Source: Euonymus europaeus (taxonomy: Eukaryota > Streptophyta > Magnoliopsida > Celastrales > Celastraceae). Taken from it: a stretch of DNA of 64,000 nt. The notes beneath the pieces were generated by a model that did not search any database, was not told where the DNA came from, and saw nothing but the letters and a program-made list of their open reading frames with translations. Below, one piece after another: positions 23,000 to 35,100 of the stretch. Numbering within the stretch: the stretch's first letter is position 1; each line of letters starts with the position of its first letter. A program made the position numbers and the translations under genes. The stretch lies in the NCBI GenBank assembly GCA_963580455.1, contig OY756967.1:11120501-11184500 (forward strand), in the 5' to 3' direction.

Positions 23000-24450
23000 C
23001 TCAGTGTACACTTTTTATTGTTCTTTTATGTTAAATTTTACGAAAATGAGCTTCAAGGATTATTTCGATGCCAAAACACCAACTTTCTATGATAAATGGA
23101 CAAAACCGTTAAAAGCTGCTCCTAGAGAGAGTTGAGCAACTTGGGACTATCAAAGTTGCTCGGTGTACACTTTTTATTGTTCTTCTATTTTTAATTTTAA
23201 GAAAATGAGCTTCCAGGATTATTTCGATGCCAAAACACCAACTTTCTATGACAAATGGACAAAACCGTTAAAGCTCCTCCATAGAGAGAGTTGAGCAACT
23301 TCGGACAATCAAAGTTGCTCGGTGTACACTTTATATTGTTCTACTAAGTAAAATTTTACGAGTATAAGCTTCCAAGATTATTTCGATCCCTAAACATTAA
23401 CTTTCGATGACAAATGGACAAAACTGTTAAAAGCACCTTTGTAGAAAGAGTTGAGCATCTTCGGACAATCAAAGCTGCTCGGTGTACACTTTTTATTGTT
23501 CTTTTCTATTAAATTTAACGAAAATGAGCTTGCACGATTATTTCGATGCCAAAACACAAACTTTCTGTGACAAATGGACAAAACCGTTAAAACCTCCTCC
23601 ATAGAGAGAGTTGAGCAACTTCAGACTATCAAAGTTGCTCGGTGTACACTTTTTATTATTTTTCTACGTTAAATTTTACGAGTATAAGCTTTCAAGATTA
23701 TTTCGATGCCAAAACAGCAACTTTCTATGACAAATGGACAAAACCGTTAAAAGGTCCTCCATAGAGATTGTTGAGCAATGTCAGACCATCAAAGTTGCTC
23801 GGTGTACACCTTTTATTGTTCTTCTATGTCAAATTTTACGAGTATAAGCTTCGTAGATTATTTCGATGAAAAAACACCAACTTTCTATGACAAATGGACA
23901 AAACCGTTAAAATCCCCTCCATAGAGAGAGTTGAGCAACTTCGGACAATCAAAGTTGCTCGGTGTACACTTTTTATTGTTCTTTTATGTTAAATTTTACG
24001 AAAATGTGCTTCCACGATTATTTCGATGCCAAAACACCAACTTTCTATGACAAATGGACAAAACCTTTAAAAGCTCCTCCATAGAGAGAAATGAGCAACT
24101 TCGACAATCAAAGTTGCTCGGTGTACACTTTTTATTATTCTCCTATGTTAAATTTTACGAAAATGAGCTTCCAGGATTATTTCGATGCCAAAACACCAAC
24201 TTTCTATGACAAATGGACAAAACCGTTAAAAGGTCCTCTATAGAGAGAGTTGAGCAACGTCAGACCATCAAAGTTGCTCGGTGTACACCTTTTATTGTTC
24301 TTCTATGTCAAATTTTACGAGTATAAGCTTCCTAGATTATTTCGATGAAAAAACACCAACTTTCTATGACAAATGGACAAAACCGTTAAAAGCCCCTCCA
24401 TAGAGAGAGTTGAGAAACTTCAGACAATCAAAGTTGCTCAGTGTACACCT
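23000..24450 (+). repeat. Segmental duplication of satellite, partner at 34,182-35,632
   Basis: Variants agree at an offset of 11,182 bp. GCTGCTCCTAG is at 23,115 and 34,297, CCTAAACATT at 23,389 and 34,571, AAATGTGCTTCC near 24,002 and 35,184, and GAGAAACTTCAG near 24,411. One base is missing at about 24,100 (TTCGACAATC). Parts of the same segment recur again from about 36,410. This is a block of about 1.45 kb copied across about 11 kb of array. Confidence 0.85.
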
Positions 24451-27400
24451 TTTGTTGTTCTTTTATGTTAAATTTTACGAAAATGAGCTTCCAGGATTAT
24501 TTCGATGCCAAAACACCAACTTTCTATGACAAATGGACAAAACCGTTAAAAGCTCCTCCATAGAAAGAGTTGAACAACTTCGGACTATCAAAGTTGCTCG
24601 GTGTACACTTTTTATTTTTATTCTTTGTTAAATTTTACGAAAATGAGCTTCCAGGATTATTTCGACGTCAAAACACCAACTTTCTATGACAAATGGACAA
24701 AACCGTTAAATGCCGCTCCATAGAGAGAGTTGAGCAACTTCGGACTATCAAAGTTGCTCGGTGTACACTTTTTATTGTTCTTTTATGTTAAATTTTACGA
24801 AAATGAGCTTCCAGGATTATTTCGATGCCAAAACCCCAACTTTCTATGACAAATGGACAAAACCGTTAAAAGCTCCTCCATAGAGAGAGTTGAGCAACTT
24901 CGGACTATCAAAGTTGCTCGGTGTACACTTTTTATTGTTCTTTTATGTTAAATTTTACGAAAATGAGCTTCCAGGATTATTTCGATGCCAAAACACCAAC
25001 TTTCTATGATAAATGGACAAAACCGTTAAAAGCTGCTCCTAGAGAGAGTTGAACAACTTGGGACTATCAAAGTTGCTCGGTGTACACTTTTTATTGTTCT
25101 TCTATTTTTAATTTTAAGAAAATGAGCTTCCAGGATTATTTCGATGCCAAAACACCAACTTTCTATGACAAATGGACAAAACCGTTAAAGCTCCTCCATA
25201 GAGAGAGTTGAGCAACTTCGGACAATCAAACATGCTCAGTGTACACTTTATATTGTTCTACTAAGTAAAATTTTACGAGTATAAGCTTCCAAAATTATTT
25301 CGATGCCAAAACATTAACTTTCTATGACAAATGGACAAAACTGTTAAAAGCACCTCCGTAGAAAGAGTTGAGCATCTTCGGACAATCAAAGTTGCTTGGT
25401 GTACACTTTTTATTATTCTTTTATGTTAAATTTTACGAAAATGAGCTTGCACGATTATTTCGATGCCAAAACACAAACTTTCTATGACAAATGGACAAAA
25501 CCGTTAAATGCTCTTCCATAGAGAGAGTTGAGCAACTTCGGACTATCAAAGTTGCTTGGTGTACACTTTTTATTATTTTTCTACGTTAAATTTTATGAAA
25601 ATGAGGTTCCAGGATTATTTCGATGCCAAAACGCCAACTTTCTATGACAAATGGACAAAACCGCTAAAAGCTGCTCCACAGAGAGAGTTGAGCAACTTCG
25701 AACAATCAAAGTTGCTCGGTGTACAATTTATATTGTTCTACTAAGTCAAATTTTACGAGTATAAGCTTCCAAGATTATTTCGATGCCAAAACATTAACTT
25801 TCTATGACAAATGGACAAAACCGTTAAAAGCTCCTCTATAGAAAGAGTTGAGCAACTTCGGACAATCAAACTTGCTCGATGTACACTTTTTATTGTTCTA
25901 CTAAGTCAAATTTTACGAGTATAAGCTTTCAAGATTATTTCGATGCCAAAACAGCAACTTTCTATGACAAATGGACAAAACCGTTAAAAGGTCCTCTATA
26001 GAGAGAGTTGAGCAATGTCAGACCATCAAAGTTGCTCGGTGTACACCTTTTATTGTTCTTCTATGTCAAATTTTACGAGTATTAGCTTCCTAGATTATTT
26101 CGATGAAAAAACACCAACTTTCTATGACAAATGGACAAAACCGTTAAAAGCCCCTCCATAGAGAGAGTTGAGAAACTTCAGACAATCAAAGTTGCTCAGT
26201 GTACACCTTTTGTTGTTCTTTTATGTTAAATTTTACGAAAATGAGCTTCCAGGATTATTTCGATGCCAAAATACCAACTTTCTATGACAAATGGACAAAA
26301 CCGTTAAAAGCTCCTCCATAGAGAGAGTTGAACAACTTCGGACTATCAAAGTTGCTCGGTGTACACTTTTTATTTTTCTTCTTTGTTAAATTTTACGAAA
26401 ATGAGCTTCCAGGATTATTTCGACGTCAAAACACCAACTTTCTATGACAAATGGACAAAACCGTTAAATGCCGCTCCATAGAGAGAGTTGAGCAACTTCG
26501 GACTATCAAAGTTGCTCGGTGTACACTTTTTATTGTTCTTTTATGTTAAATTTTACGAAAATGAGATTCCAGGATTATTTCGATGCCAAAACCCCAACTT
26601 TCTATGACAAATGGACAAAACCGTTAAAAGCTCCTCCATAGAGAGAGTTGAGCAACTTCGGACTATCAAAGTTGCTCGGTGTACACTTTTTATTGTTCTT
26701 TTATGTTAAATTTTACGAAAATGAGCTTCCAGGATTATTTCGATGCCAAAACACCAACTTTCTATGATAAATGGACAAAACCGTTAAAAGCTGCTCCTAG
26801 AGAGAGTTGAGCAACTTGGGACTATCAAAGTTGCTCGGTGTACACTTTTTATTGTTCTTCTATTTTTAATTTTATGAAAATGAGCTTCCAGGATTATTTC
26901 GATGCCAAAACACCAACTTTCTATGACAAATGGAGAAAACCGTTAAAGCTCCTCGATAGAGAGAGTTGAGCAACTTCGGACAATCAAACATGCTCAGTGT
27001 ACACTTTATATTGTTCTACTAAGTAAAATTTTACGAGTATAAGCTTCCAAAATTATTTCGATGCCAAAACATTAACTTTCTATGACAAATGGACAAAACT
27101 GTTAAAACCACCTCCGTAGAAAGAGATAGCATCTTCGGACAATCAAAGTTGCTTGGTGTACACTTTTTATTGTTCTTTTATGTTAAATTTTACGAAAATG
27201 AGCTTGCACGATTATTTCGATGCCAAAACACAAACTTTCTATGACAAATGGACAAAACCTTTAAATGCTCTTCCATAGAGAGAGTTGAGCAACCTCGGAC
27301 TATCAAAGTTGCTTGGTGTACACTTTTTATTATTTTTCTACGTTAAATTTTATGAAAATGAGGTTCCAGGATTATTTCGATGCCAAAACGCCAACTTTCT

Positions 27401-27750
27401 ATGACAAATGGACAAAACCGCTAAAAGCTGCTCCACAGAGAGAGTCGAGCAACTTCGGACAATCAAAGTTGCTCGGTGTACAATTTATATTGTTCTACGA
27501 AGTCAAATTTTACGAGTATAAGCTTCCAAGATTATTTCGATGCCAAAACATTAACTTTCTATGACAAATGGACAAAACCGTTAAAAGCTCCTCCATAGAA
27601 AGAGTTGAGCAATTTCGGACAATCAAACTTGCTCGATGTACACTTTTTATTGTTCTACTAAGTCAAATTTTACGAGTATAAGCTTTCAAGATTATTTCGA
27701 TGCCAAAACAGCAACTTTCTATGACAAATGGACAAAACCGTTAAAAGGTC
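24190..27750 (+). repeat. HOR: tandem pair of a 1,757-bp (11-mer) unit
   Basis: Matching variants lie 1,757-1,758 bp apart. Examples are CGATGAAAAAACACC near 24,343 and 26,101, TTCGACGTCAAAACACC near 24,661 and 26,419, and the GAGGTTCCAGG monomer near 25,603 and 27,360. The end is gradual, because the sequence after about 27,750 belongs to the next HOR. A one-base indel separates the copies. Confidence 0.85.
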
Positions 27751-30418
27751 CTCCATAGAGAGAGTTGAGCAACGTCAGACCATCAAAGTTGCTCGTTGTA
27801 CACCTTTTATTGTTCTTCTATGTCAAATTTTACGAGTATAAGCTTCCTAGATTATTTCGATGAGAAAACACCAACTTTCTATGACAAATGGACAAAACCG
27901 GTAAAAGCTCCTCCATAGAGAGAGTTGAGCAACTTTGGACAATCAAAGTTGCTCCGTGCACACCTTTTATTGTTCTTTTATGTTAAATTTTACGAAAATG
28001 AGCTTCCACGAATATTTCGATTCCAAAACACCAACTTTCTATGACAAATGGACAAAACCGTTAAAAGCTACTCCATAGAGGGAGTTGAGCAACTTCGGAC
28101 TATCAAAGTTGCTCGGTGTACACTTTTTATTATTCTCCTATGTTAAATTTTGCGAAAATGAGCTTCCAGGATTATTTCGATGCCAAAACACCAACTTTCT
28201 ATGACAAATGGACAAAACCGTTTAAAGCTCCACCATAGAGAGAGTTGAGCAACTTCGGACTATCAAAGTTTCTCGGTGTACACTTTTTATTATTCTCCCA
28301 TGTTTAATTTTACGAAAATGAGCTTCCAGGATTATTTCGATGCCAAAACACCAACTTTTTATGACAAATGGACAAAACGGTTAAAAGCTCCTCCATAGAG
28401 AGAGGTGAGCAACTTCGGACAATCAATGTTGCTCGGTGTACACTTTATATTGTTCTACTAAGTAAAATTTTTGAGTATAAGCTTCCAAGATTATTTCGAT
28501 GCCAAAACACCAAATTTCTATGACAAATGGACAAAACCGTTAAAAGCTCTTCCATAGAGAGAGTTGAGCAACTTCGAACTATCAAAGTTGCTCCGTGTAC
28601 ACTTTATATTGTTCTACTAAGTCAAATTTTACGAGTATAAGCTTCCAAGATTAATTCGATGCCAAAACACCAACTTTCTATGACAAATAGACAAAACCGT
28701 TAAAAACACCTCCATAGAGAAAGTTGAGCAACTTCGGACAATCAATGTTGCTCGGTGTACAATGTTTATTGTTCTTTAATGTTAAATTTTACGAAAATGA
28801 GCTTCCAGGATTATTTCGATGCCAAAACACCAACTTTTTATGACAAATGGACAAAACGGTTAAAAGCTCCTCCATAGAGAGAGGTGAGCAACTTCGGACA
28901 ATCAATGTTGCTCGGTGTACACTTTATATTGTTCTACTAAGTAAAATTTTTGAGTATAAGCTTCCAAGATTATTTCGATGCCAAAACATTAACTTTCTAT
29001 GACAAATGGACAAAACCGTTAAAAGCTCCTCCATAGAAAGAGTTGAGCAATTTCGGACAATCAAACTTGCTCGATGTACACTTTTTATTGTTCTACTAAG
29101 TCAAATTTTACGAGTATAAGCTTTCAAGATTATTTCGATGCCAAAACAGCAACTTTCTATGACAAATGGACAAAACCGTTAAAAGGTCCTCCATAGAGAG
29201 AGTTGAGCAACGTCAGACCATCAAAGTTGCTCGTTGTACACCTTTTATTGTTCTTCTATGTCAAATTTTACGAGTATAAGCTTCCTAGATTATTTCGATG
29301 AGAAAACACCAACTTTCTATGACAAATGGACAAAACCGGTAAAAGCTCCTCCATAGAGAGAGTTGAGCGACTTTGGACAATCAAAGTTGCTCCGTGCACA
29401 CCTTTTATTGTTCTTTTATGTTAAATTTTACGAAAATGAGCTTCCACGAATATTTCGATTCCAAAACACCAACTTTCTATGACAAATGGACAAAACCGTT
29501 AAAAGCTACTCCATAGAGGGAGTTGAGCAACTTCGGACTATCAAAGTTGCTCGGTGTACAATTTTTATTATTCTCCTATGTTAAATTTTGCGAAAATGAG
29601 CTTCCAGGATTATTTCGATGCCAAAACACCAACTTTCTATGACAAATGGACAAAACCGTTTAAAGCTCCACCATAGAGAGAGTTGAACAACTTCGGACTA
29701 TCAAAGTTTCTCGGTGTACACTTTTTATTATTCTCCCATGTTTAATTTTACGAAAATGAGCTTCCAGGATTATTTCGATGCCAAAACACCAACTTTTTAT
29801 GACAAATGGACAAAACGGTTAAAAGCTCCTCCATAGAGAGAGGTGAGCAACTTCGGACAATCAATGTTGCTCGGTGTACACTTTATATTGTTCTACTAAG
29901 TAAAATTTTTGAGTATAAGCTTCCAAGATTATTTCGATGCCAAAACACCAACTTTCTATGACAAATGGACAAAACCGTTAAAAGCTCCTCCATAGAGAGA
30001 GTTGAGCAACTTCGAACTATCAAAGTTGCTCGGTGTACACTTTATATTGTTCTACTAAGTCAAATTTTACGAGTATAAGCTTCCAAGATTAATTCGATGC
30101 CAAAACACCAACTTTCTATGACAAATAGACAAAACCGTTAAAAACACCTCCATAGAGAAAGTTGAGCAACTTCGGACAATCAATGTTGCTCGGTGTACAA
30201 TGTTTATTGTTCTTTAATGTTAAATTTTACGAAAATGAGCTTCCAGGATTATTTCGATGCCAAAACACCAACTATTTATGACAAATGGACAAAACGGTTA
30301 AAAGCTCCTCCATAGAGAGAGGTGAGCAACTTCGGACAATCAATGTTGCTCGGTGTACACTTTATATTGTTCTACTAAGTAAAATTTTTGAGTATAAGCT
30401 TCCAAGATTATTTCGATG
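27543..30418 (+). repeat. HOR: tandem pair of a 1,438-bp (9-mer) unit
   Basis: The unit 27,543-28,980 repeats at 28,981-30,418. Shared markers at 1,438 bp include CACGAATATTTCGATTCC (28,009 and 29,447 at the CGAATATT core), GAGGTGAGCAACTTCGG, AAATTTTTGAGTATAAGC and TACAATGTTTATTG. The unit is two bases shorter than nine full monomers because of the AAATTTTTGAG deletion variant. A partial third copy begins near 30,579. Confidence 0.88.
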
Positions 30419-32104
30419 CCAAAACACCAACTTTCTATGACAAATGGACAAAACCGTTAAAAGCTCCTCCATAGAGAGAGTTGAGCAACTTCGAACTATC
30501 GAAGTTGCTCGGTGTACACTTTATATTGTTCTACTAAGTCAAATTTTACGAGTATAAGCTTCCAAGATTATTTCGATGCCAAAACATTAACTTTCTATGA
30601 CAAATGGACAAAACCGTTAAAAGCTCCTCCATAGAAAGAGTTGAGCAACTTCGGACAATCAAACTTGCTCGATGTACACTTTTTATTGTTCTACTAAGTC
30701 AAATTTTACGAGTATAAGCTTTCAAGATTATTTCGATGCCAAAACAGCAACTTTCTATGACAAATGGACAAAACCGTTAAAAGGTCCTCCATAGAGAGAG
30801 TTGAGCAACGTCAGACCATCAAAGTTGCTCGTTGTACACCTTTTATTGTTCTTCTATGTCAAATTTTACGAGTATAAGCTTCGTAGATTATTTCGATGAA
30901 AAAACACCAACTTTCTATGACAAATGGACAAAACCGTTAAAATCCCCTCCATAGAGAGAGTTGAGCAACTTCGGACAATCAAAGTTGCTCAGTGTACACC
31001 TTTTATTGTTCTTTTATGTTAAATTTTACGAAAATGAGCTTCCACGATTATTTCGTTGCCAAAACACCAACTTTCTATGACAAATAGACAAAACCGTTAA
31101 AAGCTCCTCCATAGAGAGAGTTGAGCAACTTCGGACTATCAAAGTTGCTCGGTGTACACTTTTTATTATTCTCCTATGTTAAATTTTACGAAAATGAGCT
31201 TCCAGGATTATTTCGATGCCAAAACACCAACTTTCTATGACAAATGGACAAAACCGTTAAAAGGTCCTCTATAGAGAGAGTTGAGCAACGTCAGACCATC
31301 AAAGTTGCTCGGTGTACACCTTTTATTGTTCTTCTATGTCAAATTTTACGAGTATAAGCTTCCTAGATTATTTCGATGAAAAAACACCAACTTTCTATGA
31401 CAAATGGACAAAACCGTTAAAAGCCCCTCCATGGAGAGAGTTGAGAAACTTCAGACAATCAAAGTTGCTCAGTGTACACCTTTTGTTGTTCTTTTATGTT
31501 AAATTTTACGAAAATGAGCTTCCAGGATTATTTCGATGCCAAGACACCAACTTTCTATGACAAATGGACAAAACCGTTAAAAGCTCCTCCATAGAGAGAG
31601 TTGAACAACTTCGGACTATCAAAGTTGCTCGGTGTACACTTTTTATTTTTCTTCTTTGTTAAATTTTACGAAAATGAGCTTCCAGGATTATTTCGACGTC
31701 AAAACACCAACTTTCTATGACAAATGGACAAAACCGTTAAATGCCGCTCCATAGAGAGAGTTGAGCAACTTCGGACTATCAAAGTTGCTCGGTGTACACT
31801 TTTTATTGTTCTTTTATGATAAATTTTACGAAAATGAGCTTCCAGGATTATTTTGATGCCAAAACACCAACTTTTTATGACAAATGGACAAAACGGTTAA
31901 AAGCTCCTCCATAGAGAGAGGTGAGCAACTTCGGACAATCAATTCTGCTCGGTGTACACTTTATATTGTTCTACTAAGTAAAATTTTTGAGTATAAGCTT
32001 CCAAGATTATTTCGATGCCAAAACACCAACTTTCTATGACAAATGGACAAAACCGTTAAAAGCTCCTCCATAGAGAGAGTTGAGCAACTTCGAACTATCG
32101 AAGT

Positions 32105-32130
32105 TGCTCGGTAAAGATATTGTTCTACTA
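32105..32130 (+). repeat. Aberrant monomer lacking the GTGTACAC palindrome
   Basis: GCTCGGTAAAGATATTG replaces the usual GCTCGGTGTACACTTTATATTG, a net loss of five bases that removes the whole palindrome. The dyad before it is intact. It is a single degenerate copy. Confidence 0.85.
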
Positions 32131-35100
32131 AGTCAAATTGTACGAGTATAAGCTTCCAAGATTAATTCGATGCCAAAACACCAACTTTCTATGACAAATA
32201 GACAAAACCGTTAAAAACACCTCCATAGAGAAAGTTGAGCAACTTCGGACAATCAATGTTGCTCGGTGTACAATGTTTATTGTTCTTTAATGTTAAATTT
32301 TACGAAAATGAGCTTCCAGGATTATTTCGATGCCAAAACACCAACTTTCTATGACAAATGGACAAAACTGTTAAAAGCTCCTCCATAGAGAGAGTTGAGC
32401 AACTTCGGTCTATCAAAGTTGCTCGGTGTACACTTTTTATTGTTCTTCTTTGTTAAATTTTACGAAAATGAGCTTCCAGGATTATTTCGACGTCAAAACA
32501 CCAATTTTCTTTGACAAATGGACAAAACCGTTAAAAGCTTCTCCATAGAGAGAGTTGAGCAACTTCGGACTATCAAAGTTGCTCGGTGTACACTTTTTAT
32601 TGTTCTTTTATGTTAAATTTTACGAAAATGAGCTTCCAGGATTATTTCGATGCCAAAACCCCAACATTCTATGACAAATGGACAAAACCGTTAAAAGCTC
32701 CTCCATAGACATAGTTGAGCAACTTCGGACTATCAAAGTTGCTCGGTGTACACTTTTTATTGTTCTTCTATGTTAAATTTTAAGAAAATGAGCTTCCAGG
32801 ATTATTTCGATGCCAAAAGACCAACTTTCTATGACAAATGGAAAAAACCGTTAAAAGCTCCTCCATAGAGAAAGTTGAGCAACTTTGGACAATCAAAGTT
32901 GCTCGGTGTACACTTTATATTGTTCTACTAAGTGAAATTTTACGAGTATAAGCTTCCAGGATTAATTCGATGCCAAAACACCAACTTTCTATGACAAATA
33001 GACAAAACCGTTAAAAACACCTCCATAGAGAAAGTTGAGCAACTTCGGACAATCAATGTTGCTCGGTGTACACTGTTTATTGTTCTTTAATGTTAAATTT
33101 TACGAAAATGAGCTTCCAGGATTATTTCGATGCCAAAACACCAACTTTCTATGACAAATGGACAAAACCGTTAAAAGCTCCTCCATAGAGAGAGTTGAGC
33201 AACTTCGGACTATCAAAGTTGCTCGTTGTACACTTTTTATTGTTCTTTTATGTTAAATTTTATGAAAATGAGCTTCCAGGATTATTTCGATGCCAAAACC
33301 CCAACTTTCTATGACAAATGGACAAAACCGTTAAAAGCTCCACCATAGAGAGAGTTGAGCAACTTCGGACTATCGAAGTTGCTCGGTGTACACTTTATAT
33401 TGTTCTACTAAGTCAAATTTTACGAGTATAAGCTTCCAAGATTAATTCGATGCCAAAACACCAACTTTCTATGACAAATGGACAAAACCGTTAAAAGCTC
33501 CTCCATAGAGAGAGTTGAGCAACTTCGAACTATCGAAGTTGCTCGGTGTACACTTTATATTGTTCTACTAAGTCAAATTTTACGAGTATAAGCTTCCAAG
33601 ATTAATTCGATGCCAAAACACCAACTTTCTATGACAAATAGACAAAACCGTTAAAAACACCTCCATGGAGAAAGTTGGGCAACTTCGGACAATCAATGTT
33701 GCTCGGTGTACACTGTTTATTGTTCTTTAATGTTAAATTTTACGAAAATGAGCTTCCAGGATTATTTCAATGCCAAAACACAAACTTTCTATGACAAATG
33801 GACAAAACCGTTAAAAGCTCCTCCATAGAGAGAGTTGAGCAACTTCGAACTATCGAAGTTGCTCGGTGTAGACTTTATATTGTTCTACTAAGTCAAATTT
33901 TACGAGTATAAGCTTCCAAGATTAATTCGATGCCAAAACACCAACTTTCTATGACAAATGGACAAAACCGTTAAAAGCTCCTCCATAGAGAGAGTTGAGC
34001 AACTTCGGACTATCGAAGTTCCTCGGTGTACACTTTTTATTGTTCTTCTATGTTAAATTTTACGAAAATGAGCTTCCAGGGTTATTTCGATGCCAAAACA
34101 CCAACTTTCTATGACAAATGGACAAAACCGTTAAAAGCTCCTCCATAGAGAGAGTTGAGCAACTTCGGACTATCAAAGTTGCTCGGTATACACTTTTTAT
34201 TGTTCTTTTATGTTAAATTTTACGAAAATGAGCTTCCAGGATTATTTCGATGCCAAAACACCAACTTTCTATGATAAATGGACAAAACCGTTAAAAGCTG
34301 CTCCTAGAGAGAGTTGAGCAACTTGGGACTATCAAAGTTGCTCGGTGTACACTTTATATTGTTCTTCTATTTTTAATTTTAAGAAAATGAGCTTCCAGGA
34401 TTATTTCGATGTCAAAACACCAAGTTTCTATGACAAATGGACAAAACCGTTAAAGCTCCTCCATAGAGAGAGTTGAGCAACTTCGGACAATCAAAGTTGC
34501 TCGGTGTACACTTTATATTGTTCTACTAAGTAAAATTTTACGAGTATAAGCTTCCAAGATTATTTCGATGCCTAAACATTAACTTTCGATGACAAATGGA
34601 CAAAACTGTTAAAAGCACCTTTGTAGAAAGAGTTGAGCATCTTCGGACAATCAAAGCTGCTCGGTGTACACTTTTTATTGTTCTTTTCTATTAAATTTAA
34701 CGAAAATGAGCTTGCACGATTATTTCGATGCCAAAACATAAACTTTCTGTGACAAATGGACAAAACCGTTAAAACCTCCTCCATAGAGAGAGTTGAGCAA
34801 CTTCAGACTATCAAAGTTGCTCGGTGTACACTTTTTATTATTTTTCTACGTTAAATTTTACGAGTATAAGCTTTCAAGATTATTTCGATGCCAAAACAGC
34901 AACTTTCTATGACAAATGGACAAAACCGTTAAAAGGTCCTCCATAGAGATTGTTGAGCAATGTCAGACCATCAAAGTTGCTCGGTGTACACCTTTTATTG
35001 TTCTTCTATGTCAAATTTTACGAGTATAAGCTTCGTAGATTATTTCGATGAAAAAACACCAACTTTCTATGACAAATGGACAAAACCGTTAAAATCCCCT

